Assembly: GCA_003695455.1 (NCBI GenBank)
Contig: RFJF01000327.1
Location: 1 to 12,137 of the forward strand
DNA from: Chloroflexota bacterium
GTDB lineage: Bacteria; Chloroflexota; Anaerolineae; 4572-78; J111
DNA: 12,137 bases
Direction: 5' to 3'
Part shown: in pieces, positions 6,626 through 12,137 of the stretch
How the letters are laid out: each line of letters begins with the position of its first letter
How positions within the stretch are numbered: the stretch's first letter is position 1
Notes under the pieces: model-generated
Database searches by the model: none
What the model was told of the DNA's origin: nothing
The model's input: only the letters and a program-made list of their open reading frames with translations
Translations under genes and position numbers: made by a program

Positions 6626-8449
6626 ATGAGGCTAATGAAAAATCTGTTTTTTGTAGTGGCTGTTTTAATTGTGGGGATTACAACAGCCTGCAATAATACA
6701 ACCCCAACCCCCAAACCGGCGATGCTGCCGCCACAACCTCCGCAACCGGTTGTTGCAGCCACCGAACAAATCAAATCGTTGCAAAGCCCGGTTGCCGCCG
6801 ACGCGCCGGTCATCACCTACAATGAAATTAAAGAAGGGGTAATTGACGAACCTTCTGCCGTGGATGAGTGGGTATTTGAGGGCAAGGCCGGCGAACGGGT
6901 GAACGTGGTACTTAACGGTAATTTTGACAGCTACCTGGAACTGTTCAACCCGGACGGCGAATTGATTGCCGGCAGCGATGACAGCGCCAACACACTCAAC
7001 GCTGCTTTGTTTGATACCCTGCTAACCAAAAGCGGGATGTACGCAATAAAAATCAGGGGATACGGCGGGCAAATGGGCAATTACGCGCTGGCGCTGACCG
7101 GCGGGCATCCCACTATTGGCGGCGGCATGCTGACCGACGGAGAAAACCGCAACGCGGTGCTGTCTGAAGAGGGTTTCAAATGGCGCTACCAGGGGCAAAA
7201 AGGCGCGTACCTCTCGGTGGGGGTTCAGGGCGAGCAGGGCATTGACCCATTTCTGTCACTCTACGGGCCGGATGGCGCACTGCTCACACAAGATGACGAC
7301 AGCGGCGGCAACCTCAACCCGGAAATTATTGACTTTGAACTGCCTGCCGACGGCGTTTACACCATTCGGGCGCACACCATTGCCAGCACCGGTCTGGTTA
7401 CCCTCACCCTGAACAGCAGCCAACAATCGAGCGGCGGCGGGCCGCTGGCTGTGGGCAAAACCCAAAGCGGATTGCTGAAACCGGGGCGCAGCCATCGCTG
7501 GAACTTTGCCGGCGAGGCCGGGCAAATTATCAACGTCAGTATGGTTTCGCCGGAGTTTGATACGTTTCTGGAACTCCGCGACGCCAACGACACCATCATT
7601 GCTGAAAATGACGATGGGCCGGACGGCACAAACGCCATGATTGACGCGTTTGTGCTGCCCGCCAACGACACCTACACCGTGGTGGCGCGCGCCCTCTCTG
7701 CAGACGAGGGCGGCCAGTACGAAATCACCCTCAAACCGGTCAAAATCAAGGCCGGCGGCGGGCCGCTGCCGGTGGGTGAATCGGTGCAGGCCTCGCTCAG
7801 ACCAGGGCAGATTGACACCTGGAGTTTTGAAGCCGAGGCAGACAGTTACATCAGCATCAAAATTCAATCAAACCAACTGGATACCTACCTGGAACTGTTT
7901 GACCCGGACGGCCAGCTTATCACCGCCGATGATGACAGCGGCGGCGAATTGAATGCGGCCCTGCTTGATTTTCCTGTTGCAACCGCCGGAGAATATCAGG
8001 TGGTGGTCAAATCGGCGCAGCCAGATGGAAATCAGGCCGGCGTGTATGAAATTTTGCTGTCGGTGGCCGACAGCCTTGAAAGTTCCGGCACGCTGGAATC
8101 AGGGCAGGTGGTTACCCGCACGCTGAAGGCCGGCGAGCAGCACACTTGGACTTTTGAGGCCGAAGAAGATACTTTTATCACCGTTCGCATGGATTCTGAC
8201 ACGCTGGATACATATTTGTCACTGTACGATAGCAGCGGCGAACTGCTGTATGTGAACGATGATTTTTTTGCCAAACAAGCAGCCATTGCCAACTACGTTG
8301 CACCCAAAAGTGATACTTACCGGCTTGTGGCCCGCGCCTACTCACCGGAAGAAGAAGGACAGTACACTATTTCGCTGGATTTGACCGACACGGAACTGCC
8401 CATTAACCTCCCGGCAGGCAAGGAACCCGGCCAGCAAAATAACAATTGA
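6626..8449 (+). CDS. Probable lipoprotein with five tandem PPC-like (pre-peptidase C-terminal type) domains
   Basis: 607 aa. An N-terminal hydrophobic segment (residues 7-20) ends in TTAC with C22, so a lipoprotein signal peptide is likely, although the lipobox lacks the usual Leu at -3. A Pro/Thr-rich linker (23-45) follows. The rest is five repeats of about 100 residues (about 64-158, 166-262, 270-370, 380-480, 487-586). Each has a D-[ST/P]-[YF]-L-[ES]-L-x-x-P/S-x-G strand-turn (near residues 101, 207, 312, 419 and 528), mostly followed by a DD-rich turn. This is the PPC beta-sandwich pattern usually appended to secreted peptidases; no peptidase or other catalytic domain is present. It is expected to be exported and anchored at the outer face of the membrane, possibly for binding or adhesion (inference). 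ATG 6626 has no clear ribosome site; ATG 6635 has GAGG only 3 nt upstream, so the start is uncertain by three codons. Confidence 0.88.
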   Translation: MRLMKNLFFVVAVLIVGITTACNNTTPTPKPAMLPPQPPQPVVAATEQIKSLQSPVAADAPVITYNEIKEGVIDEPSAVDEWVFEGKAGERVNVVLNGNFDSYLELFNPDGELIAGSDDSANTLNAALFDTLLTKSGMYAIKIRGYGGQMGNYALALTGGHPTIGGGMLTDGENRNAVLSEEGFKWRYQGQKGAYLSVGVQGEQGIDPFLSLYGPDGALLTQDDDSGGNLNPEIIDFELPADGVYTIRAHTIASTGLVTLTLNSSQQSSGGGPLAVGKTQSGLLKPGRSHRWNFAGEAGQIINVSMVSPEFDTFLELRDANDTIIAENDDGPDGTNAMIDAFVLPANDTYTVVARALSADEGGQYEITLKPVKIKAGGGPLPVGESVQASLRPGQIDTWSFEAEADSYISIKIQSNQLDTYLELFDPDGQLITADDDSGGELNAALLDFPVATAGEYQVVVKSAQPDGNQAGVYEILLSVADSLESSGTLESGQVVTRTLKAGEQHTWTFEAEEDTFITVRMDSDTLDTYLSLYDSSGELLYVNDDFFAKQAAIANYVAPKSDTYRLVARAYSPEEEGQYTISLDLTDTELPINLPAGKEPGQQNNN

Positions 8450-8462
8450 GGGAGACACCCCC

Positions 8463-9137
8463 ATGATTGAACAGGAAAATCAACCTGTGCTTGACGCACT
8501 TGAAAGCGAACGGCGCTACACCGCCAAAGAACTGCACGATGGCGTGGCCCAGACTACACTGCAAATTGGCTTGCAGGCGGGCATTTGCCGCAAAATGCTG
8601 GAACACAACCGCATTGACATGCTGGCCGCAGAGCTGGCCCAGCTTGAAGAGCGGGCGCAGGTGGCCTCGGGGCAGGTGCGGGCGCTCATTCAGGATTTGC
8701 GCCCGCCCACGCTGGATGACAACGCGGAATCGCTGCGTGATTATCTGGCCTACGCCATTGAAATTCACCACCAGCGCGGCGGCCCGCCGGTTGATTTTCA
8801 GTACAAACTTGATGATTCAGACATCGCATTGTCTGATTCGCAAAAACTGGGGTTGATGCGTATTGCACAAGAGGGGTTGCTCAACGTGCGCAAGCACGCG
8901 CAGGCCCAACACGTGCGGCTGGGCGTAGCGGTGGAAGAATCGCAGTTGTACCTGACCATTTCCGATGACGGCAAAGGGTTTGACGCCGCCGAAGTTGCCG
9001 CCCGGCCCGCGCACAAAGGCGGAGTGGGGTTAGCCAACCTGCAAACACGGACAGCCGCAGTGGGCGGCTCGCTGACGGTGGGGCGCGGCACCACCGGCCG
9101 CGGTACCAGCATTACCGTTATTCTTCCCCTCAAATAA
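8463..9137 (+). CDS. Soluble NarL/DegS-type sensor histidine kinase core without sensor domain
   Basis: 224 aa. A HisKA_3-type dimerisation and phosphoacceptor region (about 15-85) carries AKELHDGVAQ with phospho-acceptor H25 and the DLRPPTLDD motif (78-86). The HATPase_c domain (about 127-222) shows the N box EGLLNVRKHA (N141), the G1 box DDGKGFD (168-174) and the G2 glycine loop KGGVGLANL (185-193). All residues needed for autophosphorylation appear intact. There is no PAS, GAF, HAMP or transmembrane segment, so the protein should be cytoplasmic and get its input from a partner. No response regulator is encoded in the window. GGAG at 8451-8454 lies 8 nt before the ATG, and the gene begins 13 nt after the PPC lipoprotein stop, so the two form an operon. 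Family assignment is firm; signal and partner are unknown. Confidence 0.93.
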   Translation: MIEQENQPVLDALESERRYTAKELHDGVAQTTLQIGLQAGICRKMLEHNRIDMLAAELAQLEERAQVASGQVRALIQDLRPPTLDDNAESLRDYLAYAIEIHHQRGGPPVDFQYKLDDSDIALSDSQKLGLMRIAQEGLLNVRKHAQAQHVRLGVAVEESQLYLTISDDGKGFDAAEVAARPAHKGGVGLANLQTRTAAVGGSLTVGRGTTGRGTSITVILPLK

Positions 9138-9171
9138 AAAACCCGCCTCCAATTGAACGGGGGCGGGTTTT
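9138..9171. terminator. Bidirectional rho-independent terminator
   Basis: A perfect 10-bp stem (AAAACCCGCC at 9138-9147 with GGCGGGTTTT at 9162-9171) encloses a 14-nt loop. It follows the histidine kinase stop directly. A-rich and T-rich flanks make it usable on both strands, so it can also end the convergent minus-strand transcript of the small gene at 9205-9516. Confidence 0.88.
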
Positions 9172-9204
9172 AGCTCGCAAATATTTTCTGTTTGGCGGTA
9201 ATTT

Positions 9205-9516
9205 TTAAATATTTACCCACAAATAAACTTTGTGGCCTTCTTCCACTTCTTCCCAGCGAATGGCGATGATATCAAGTTCGCCGCGCATACCGTCGCCGGT
9301 GGGGAAATCCAGCCGGGCCGGGCGACCCTCTCGCCAGGCGTCATTGCAGCGCTTCACCAGTTTGGGGCCATCAAATGCCCGCATTTCGCACATGGCAATT
9401 TCGGCGCGTTCACGGCCTTCCAAAATTGCCACCGACCACTCGTTGGACACATCGTGAAAATCCGGGGGCGGGCCTTCAACAATTGTAATATAGGCAGGTT
9501 CGTGTTTTTCTATCAT
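9205..9516 (-). CDS. Small conserved-looking hypothetical protein
   Basis: 103 aa, acidic, with no signal peptide, membrane helix or known motif that I recognise. It starts MIEKHEPAYITIVEGPPPDF and contains two cysteines (C43, C57), a central stretch with alternating charged helix-like segments, and a C-terminal beta-like segment ending VYLWVNI. The start was placed at ATG 9516 because AAGGTG on the minus strand (9526-9531) lies 9 nt upstream. A GTG four codons earlier overlaps that ribosome site and is less likely. A -10/-35 pair is visible upstream, and a bidirectional terminator follows. It lies downstream of thioredoxin on the same strand, so read-through from that gene is also possible. 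The well-placed ribosome site, promoter and terminator support a real gene. No function is assigned. Confidence 0.75.
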   Translation of the reverse strand: MIEKHEPAYITIVEGPPPDFHDVSNEWSVAILEGRERAEIAMCEMRAFDGPKLVKRCNDAWREGRPARLDFPTGDGMRGELDIIAIRWEEVEEGHKVYLWVNI

Positions 9517-9525
9517 TGTATCTGT

Positions 9526-9531
9526 CACCTT
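9526..9531 (-). promoter_or_regulatory. Ribosome binding site that decides the start of the small hypothetical gene
   Basis: The minus strand reads AAGGTG, ending 9 nt before the ATG at 9516. The alternative GTG start codon is itself part of this site, which favours the ATG. Confidence 0.6.
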
Positions 9532-9569
9532 GGGTCAGAGATTGGTTCAATGTTCAGCGGTTCCACTAT

Positions 9570-9597
9570 ATTGTACACTAAAAACGGTGTGCGCCAA
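9570..9597 (-). promoter_or_regulatory. Putative promoter of the small hypothetical gene
   Basis: On the minus strand a TTGGCG -35 box (9592-9597, four of six consensus bases) is followed after 16 nt by TACAAT (9570-9575). The expected transcription start near 9562 leaves a leader of about 45 nt before the start codon. It lies wholly between the thioredoxin stop and this gene. Confidence 0.45.
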
Positions 9598-9623
9598 GTT
9601 GAAACACCACCTTGCAAAAATTG

Positions 9624-10028
9624 TTAGCCAAAAACTTTTTTGAACCAGCCTTTGAACGGCACTCTGAACAACCCGGTAATTTCCCGCTGCGCGGCATCGC
9701 TTTCTGTGTACTCAAACAGCGGTGAAAGCTGCCGGGTGATGGCCTGCTCCGATTGCACGCCGGTTTTGCGGTCTACCAGCCGGCCGTGCGCAAAAAACAG
9801 CAGCGTAGGAATGCCAATCACTTTAAACTGCTTGACCAGTTCAGCATTGTTATCGGCGTTCAATTTAAAAACTTGAGCCTGCCCCGCGTGTTGGACGGCT
9901 ACTTTTTCCAGCACCGGCGCCATTGCTTTGCAGGGGCCGCACCACGGCGCCCACACTTCTACCAGTACCGGCTGCCGGGCCTGCAACACTTTTTTCTCAA
10001 ATGTCTGGGCATTAATTTCTGCAACCAT
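9624..10028 (-). CDS. trxA: Thioredoxin with C-terminal extension
   Basis: 134 aa. Thioredoxin fold with the active site WAPWCGPCKAMAPVLE (redox cysteines C30 and C33), the buried acidic-region strand before it, and the cis-proline loop VIGIPTLLFF (P74). It should reduce protein disulfides in the cytoplasm, using electrons from a thioredoxin reductase that is not in this window. Ordinary thioredoxins end near residue 108. Here about 25 further residues follow, including ESDAAQRE and a basic aromatic tail with FKGWFKKVFG, which could be an amphipathic membrane- or partner-binding helix (inference). AAAGG on the minus strand (10034-10038) lies 5 nt before the ATG. An intrinsic terminator sits directly upstream of that ribosome site. 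Family assignment is firm; trxA is given as the generic name. Confidence 0.92.
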   Translation of the reverse strand: MVAEINAQTFEKKVLQARQPVLVEVWAPWCGPCKAMAPVLEKVAVQHAGQAQVFKLNADNNAELVKQFKVIGIPTLLFFAHGRLVDRKTGVQSEQAITRQLSPLFEYTESDAAQREITGLFRVPFKGWFKKVFG

Positions 10029-10040
10029 AGTAACCTTTCA

Positions 10041-10073
10041 AAAATAAAGCCCTGTCGGGATTGGCAGGGCTTT
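10041..10073 (-). terminator. Rho-independent terminator between the DUF2892 gene and trxA
   Basis: A perfect 9-bp stem (AAAGCCCTG at 10046-10054 with CAGGGCTTT at 10065-10073) has a 10-nt loop. On the minus strand it is followed by ATTTTTG, a U-tract. It should end transcription from the DUF2892 gene, yet it sits only a few nucleotides before the thioredoxin ribosome site. It may therefore act as a leader attenuator for trxA. Confidence 0.75.
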
Positions 10074-10100
10074 GCATTTCAAACAACTTAACGCCGATTG

Positions 10101-10301
10101 TTACGAATTGCCGCGGGTGTTGATTTTGAACACTGAGTACAACGGGCACCAGCCAATAGCGCCGGTAATCAGCGGAATAAAGCCCACAAAACCAACCACC
10201 AGTCCCCAGCCGCCCATCATTTGAAAAAAGCCAAACCAGATGAGCGCCAATCCCAAAATAATCCGCACAACTCTGTCTACCGTATGTTCATTAAGGTTCA
10301 T
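10101..10301 (-). CDS. DUF2892 / YgaP-like transmembrane-domain protein
   Basis: 66 aa. The N-terminal segment NEHTVDRVVRIILG (4-17) and the GWCPLY motif (50-55) after two hydrophobic helices (about 11-28 and 31-50) match the small family named for the membrane domain of the E. coli inner membrane protein YgaP. In YgaP this domain is fused to a rhodanese; here it stands alone. The protein should sit in the cytoplasmic membrane as a two-helix hairpin. Function in the family is poorly known, with a suggested link to sulfur or thiol handling, and the thioredoxin and Lpd neighbours fit that loosely. A very good ribosome site, AAAGGAG (10308-10314 on the minus strand), lies 6 nt before the ATG. 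The gene is divergent from lpdA and closed by its own terminator. Confidence 0.88.
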   Translation of the reverse strand: MNLNEHTVDRVVRIILGLALIWFGFFQMMGGWGLVVGFVGFIPLITGAIGWCPLYSVFKINTRGNS

Positions 10302-10439
10302 TTTTCTCTCCTTTATTAAAAATAAAATTCACAGCAAATTTTGGATTTTTCCGGCTTCTGTTGTTTTAGACGCACACCCCGGAAAAAGGTTACACAAATT
10401 CAAACAATTTGCGGCAACTTTCTGGTTCACCCGCGAATA

Positions 10440-10448
10440 TGGTATACT
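10440..10448 (+). promoter_or_regulatory. Extended -10 promoter of lpdA
   Basis: The sequence TGGTATACT combines the TGn extension with a near-consensus TATACT. Transcription would start near 10455, giving a leader of about 49 nt. No good -35 box is seen at 16-18 nt upstream. It lies in the 202-nt divergent gap between the DUF2892 gene and lpdA; I could not identify a convincing promoter for the DUF2892 side. Confidence 0.5.
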
Positions 10449-10490
10449 TCTCCGCAGATTCACCCTTCAAAACAGGCGCATCAAATTCAG

Positions 10491-10495
10491 AAAGG
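10491..10495 (+). promoter_or_regulatory. Ribosome binding site that sets the lpdA start
   Basis: AAAGG ends 8 nt before the ATG at 10504. It marks that ATG as the start, even though the frame stays open for a further 88 codons upstream over the divergent gene. Confidence 0.7.
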
Positions 10496-10503
10496 TAACA
10501 ATT

Positions 10504-11883
10504 ATGGGTAATTACGATACCATTGTCATTGGCGGCGGCCCCGGCGGCTATGTAGCAGCCATTAAAGCGGCCCAACTGGGCCAAAAAACCGCCGTGGTAG
10601 AACGCGAACACATGGGCGGCGTTTGCCTCAACTGGGGCTGCATCCCCACCAAATCACTCATCCGCAACGCCGAGGTAGCTCACCTGCTCACCGAAGGCAA
10701 AACCTTTGGTTTCAGTTTTGATAATCTGCAACTTGATTACAGCGTGGCCCACAAACGAAGCCGGCAGGTCAGCGGGCGGCTGGTCAAAGGCATTGGCTTT
10801 TTGATGAAGAAAAACAAGATTGACGTCATTGACGGCGCGGGTGTGCTGGTCAGCGCCACAGAAGTGGAAGTCAATGGCGAAGTACACAGCGCCAAAAATA
10901 TTATTCTGGCAACGGGCGCGCGGGCGCGGCTTTTTCCGGGCATTGAAATTAACGGCAAAACGCTGCTCACCGCCCGGCAGGCACTGGAACTGACCGAAGC
11001 GCCAAAATCAATTGCCGTCATTGGGGCCGGGGCCATTGGCATGGAATTTGCCTACGTGTTCAGCAACTACGGCGCCGATGTGACCGTCATCGAAATGCTG
11101 CCCACGGTTCTGCCGCTGGAAGATGAGGAAATTGGCAAGGAAATGGAGCGCCAGTTCAAGCGGGCCGGCATCAAAACTCACGTTGGCACACGGGTGGAAA
11201 AAGTAGAAGACCACGGCGACAGCGTAACCCTGACCGTGAGCAAAGACGGCAAAACCGACCAAATCACGGCGCAGATGGCGCTGGTTTCCATTGGCGTGGC
11301 CCCCAACAGCAGCGGCATCGGGCTGGAAGCCGCCGGGGTTGAGGTAGACGAGCGCGGGTTCATCAAAATTGATGACCAGATGCGCACCAACGTGCCCAAC
11401 ATTTTTGCCATTGGCGATGTGACCGGCAAGCTGGCGCTGGCGCACGTAGCCAGCGCCCAGGGCATCATTGCCGCCGAGGCGATTGCCGGGCAGGAAACCC
11501 GGCCGCTCAAGTACCAGAATATGCCGCGCTGCACCTACACCCACCCCGAAGTCTGCTCGGTGGGGCTGACCGAGGCGCAGGCCCGCGAACAGGGATACGC
11601 CGTGAAAGTGGGCAAGTTTGCCTTTCAGGCTAACGGCAAGGCGCTGGGCATGGCCGAAAACGCCGGATTTGTAAAAATTGTGGCCGAGGACAAATATAAC
11701 GAGGTGCTGGGCGTGCATATGATTGGCGCGCACGTCACCGAGATGGTAGCCGGCCCCACCGGCATGATTGGCCTTGAAACTACCCTCGAAGAATTGGCCG
11801 GCACGGTTCACCCCCACCCCACCATGAGTGAGGCAATTATGGAAGCCGCCCACGCGGCGCTGGGCCACGCCATTCATATGTAG
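10504..11883 (+). CDS. lpdA: Dihydrolipoamide dehydrogenase (E3)
   Basis: 459 aa, full family length. The FAD dinucleotide fold is at IVIGGGPGGYVAA (7-19), and the redox disulfide is in GGVCLNWGCIPTK (C41, C46). The NAD-binding fold AVIGAGAIGMEFAY (171-184) has E197 at the end of its second strand, consistent with NAD rather than NADP. The second FAD motif is NIFAIGDVTG (299-308), and the C-terminal interface motif is HPHPTMSEA with the catalytic pair H438 and E443. The enzyme reoxidises dihydrolipoyl groups of 2-oxoacid dehydrogenase or glycine cleavage complexes in the cytoplasm, reducing NAD+. No E1, E2 or lipoyl protein gene is in the window. It appears monocistronic, with its own promoter and terminator. 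The start at 10504 begins at the conserved MGNYDTIVIGGG and has a good ribosome site. All catalytic residues are present. Confidence 0.96.
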   Translation: MGNYDTIVIGGGPGGYVAAIKAAQLGQKTAVVEREHMGGVCLNWGCIPTKSLIRNAEVAHLLTEGKTFGFSFDNLQLDYSVAHKRSRQVSGRLVKGIGFLMKKNKIDVIDGAGVLVSATEVEVNGEVHSAKNIILATGARARLFPGIEINGKTLLTARQALELTEAPKSIAVIGAGAIGMEFAYVFSNYGADVTVIEMLPTVLPLEDEEIGKEMERQFKRAGIKTHVGTRVEKVEDHGDSVTLTVSKDGKTDQITAQMALVSIGVAPNSSGIGLEAAGVEVDERGFIKIDDQMRTNVPNIFAIGDVTGKLALAHVASAQGIIAAEAIAGQETRPLKYQNMPRCTYTHPEVCSVGLTEAQAREQGYAVKVGKFAFQANGKALGMAENAGFVKIVAEDKYNEVLGVHMIGAHVTEMVAGPTGMIGLETTLEELAGTVHPHPTMSEAIMEAAHAALGHAIHM

Positions 11884-11942
11884 AATCAGAGGCCCGGGGG
11901 CTGGAGTCAGGCCGCCGATTTACGCTACCACATTCACAAAGC

Positions 11943-11975
11943 ACGGGGCGAGGAGTTATTTCTCGTCCCGTTTTT
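11943..11975 (+). terminator. Rho-independent terminator of lpdA
   Basis: A 10-bp stem (ACGGGGCGAG at 11943-11952 with CTCGTCCCGT at 11962-11971, one G-U pair) has a 9-nt loop and runs into TTTTT (11971-11975). It lies 60 nt after the lpdA stop codon. Confidence 0.85.
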
Positions 11976-12035
11976 GATTCCCTGCCCAAAAATCCTCGCA
12001 GCTTCTTAACAACTTGCCGCTAATTTAAAAATGAA

Positions 12036-12053
12036 GGGGGCCAGACAACCCCC
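12036..12053 (-). terminator. Weak stem-loop, possible terminator for a minus-strand gene from the right
   Basis: GGGGG (12036-12040) pairs with CCCCC (12049-12053) across 8 nt. On the minus strand it is followed by TTCATTTTT. The stem is only 5-6 bp and no gene is visible to its right within the window, so this is a tentative call. Confidence 0.25.
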
Positions 12054-12081
12054 ACAGGGACGACAACGGGATTGACAATTT

Positions 12082-12102
12082 GGCAGGTGGCAGGTGGCAA
12101 GT
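12082..12102. repeat. Heptamer tandem repeat, GGCAGGT x3
   Basis: Two exact copies of GGCAGGT (12082-12088, 12089-12095) are followed by GGCAAGT (12096-12102) with one change. It is non-coding and lies in the gene-free stretch after lpdA. Confidence 0.85.
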
Positions 12103-12107
12103 TTGTA

Positions 12108-12137
12108 CATTCGCCATTCGCACATTCGCCATTCGCA
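12108..12137. repeat. Heptamer tandem repeat, CATTCGC x4, reaching the window edge
   Basis: CATTCGC occurs at 12108, 12115, 12123 and 12130, with an A after every second copy, so it is also two exact copies of a 15-nt unit. It runs to the last base and probably continues beyond. It resembles the short tandem heptamer repeats known from cyanobacterial and some Chloroflexota spacers. Confidence 0.85.

Noticed and set aside
7256..7867. Minus-strand open frame opposite the PPC lipoprotein gene
   Set aside because: It is antisense to five clear PPC-like repeats and lacks a motif or start signal of its own.
9232..9627. Plus-strand open frames opposite the small hypothetical gene
   Set aside because: They have no ribosome site and run against the terminator and promoter arrangement; the minus-strand frame has both signals.
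10240..10503. N-terminal extension of lpdA by 88 codons
   Set aside because: It runs antisense through the start of the DUF2892 gene and over the lpdA promoter. The conserved Lpd N-terminus and ribosome site place the start at 10504.
12072..12077. TTGACA promoter -35 box
   Set aside because: It is a perfect hexamer, but no -10 element lies 15-19 nt downstream (that stretch is the GGCAGGT repeat).
12082..12137. CRISPR array
   Set aside because: The units are 7 nt and directly adjacent, with no 25-40 nt repeats or unique spacers and no cas genes.

Overview
The window looks like chromosomal DNA of a GC-rich bacterium. The most likely group is Chloroflexota (Anaerolineae-like), which is an inference. 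It rests on a large TPR/OGT-like glycosyltransferase family, a lipoprotein made only of tandem PPC-type domains, a NarL-type histidine kinase with a LHDGVAQ box, and short heptamer tandem repeats in a spacer. I see no phage, transposon, CRISPR, tRNA or rRNA signal.

Left half (about 1-6430, minus strand): a tight four-gene run read right to left. It starts with a GT-B, family-4-like glycosyltransferase. Three paralogous TPR proteins follow. Two are complete (798 and 801 aa), each with about ten TPRs and a C-terminal GT41 (OGT/SPINDLY-like) catalytic region. The third has only its TPR half inside the window and runs off the left edge. Gaps are 3, 12 and 14 nt, so the genes are probably cotranscribed and translationally coupled. 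A good TATAAT -10 box lies just upstream of the first gene.

Middle (6444-9171): a divergent promoter region leads into a plus-strand two-gene operon. It encodes a probable lipoprotein with five PPC-like beta-sandwich repeats and no enzyme domain, then a small soluble histidine kinase lacking any sensor or membrane domain. A strong stem-loop usable in both directions closes it.

Right part (9205-12137): on the minus strand lie a small uncharacterised protein, a thioredoxin with a C-terminal extension, and a DUF2892/YgaP-like two-helix membrane protein. A rho-independent terminator sits in the leader of the thioredoxin gene. Divergently on the plus strand is a complete dihydrolipoamide dehydrogenase with its own extended -10 promoter and terminator. 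The last 254 nt carry no gene and end in two families of 7-nt tandem repeats, one reaching the window edge.

Working together: the left operon plausibly builds a glycosylation module in which different TPR superhelices present different protein targets to related GT41 domains. The right part is a thiol-redox neighbourhood (Lpd, Trx, YgaP-like). The most unusual items are the tandem TPR-GT41 paralogues with diverged active-site positions, the PPC lipoprotein paired with a sensorless kinase, and the terminator in front of the thioredoxin gene.
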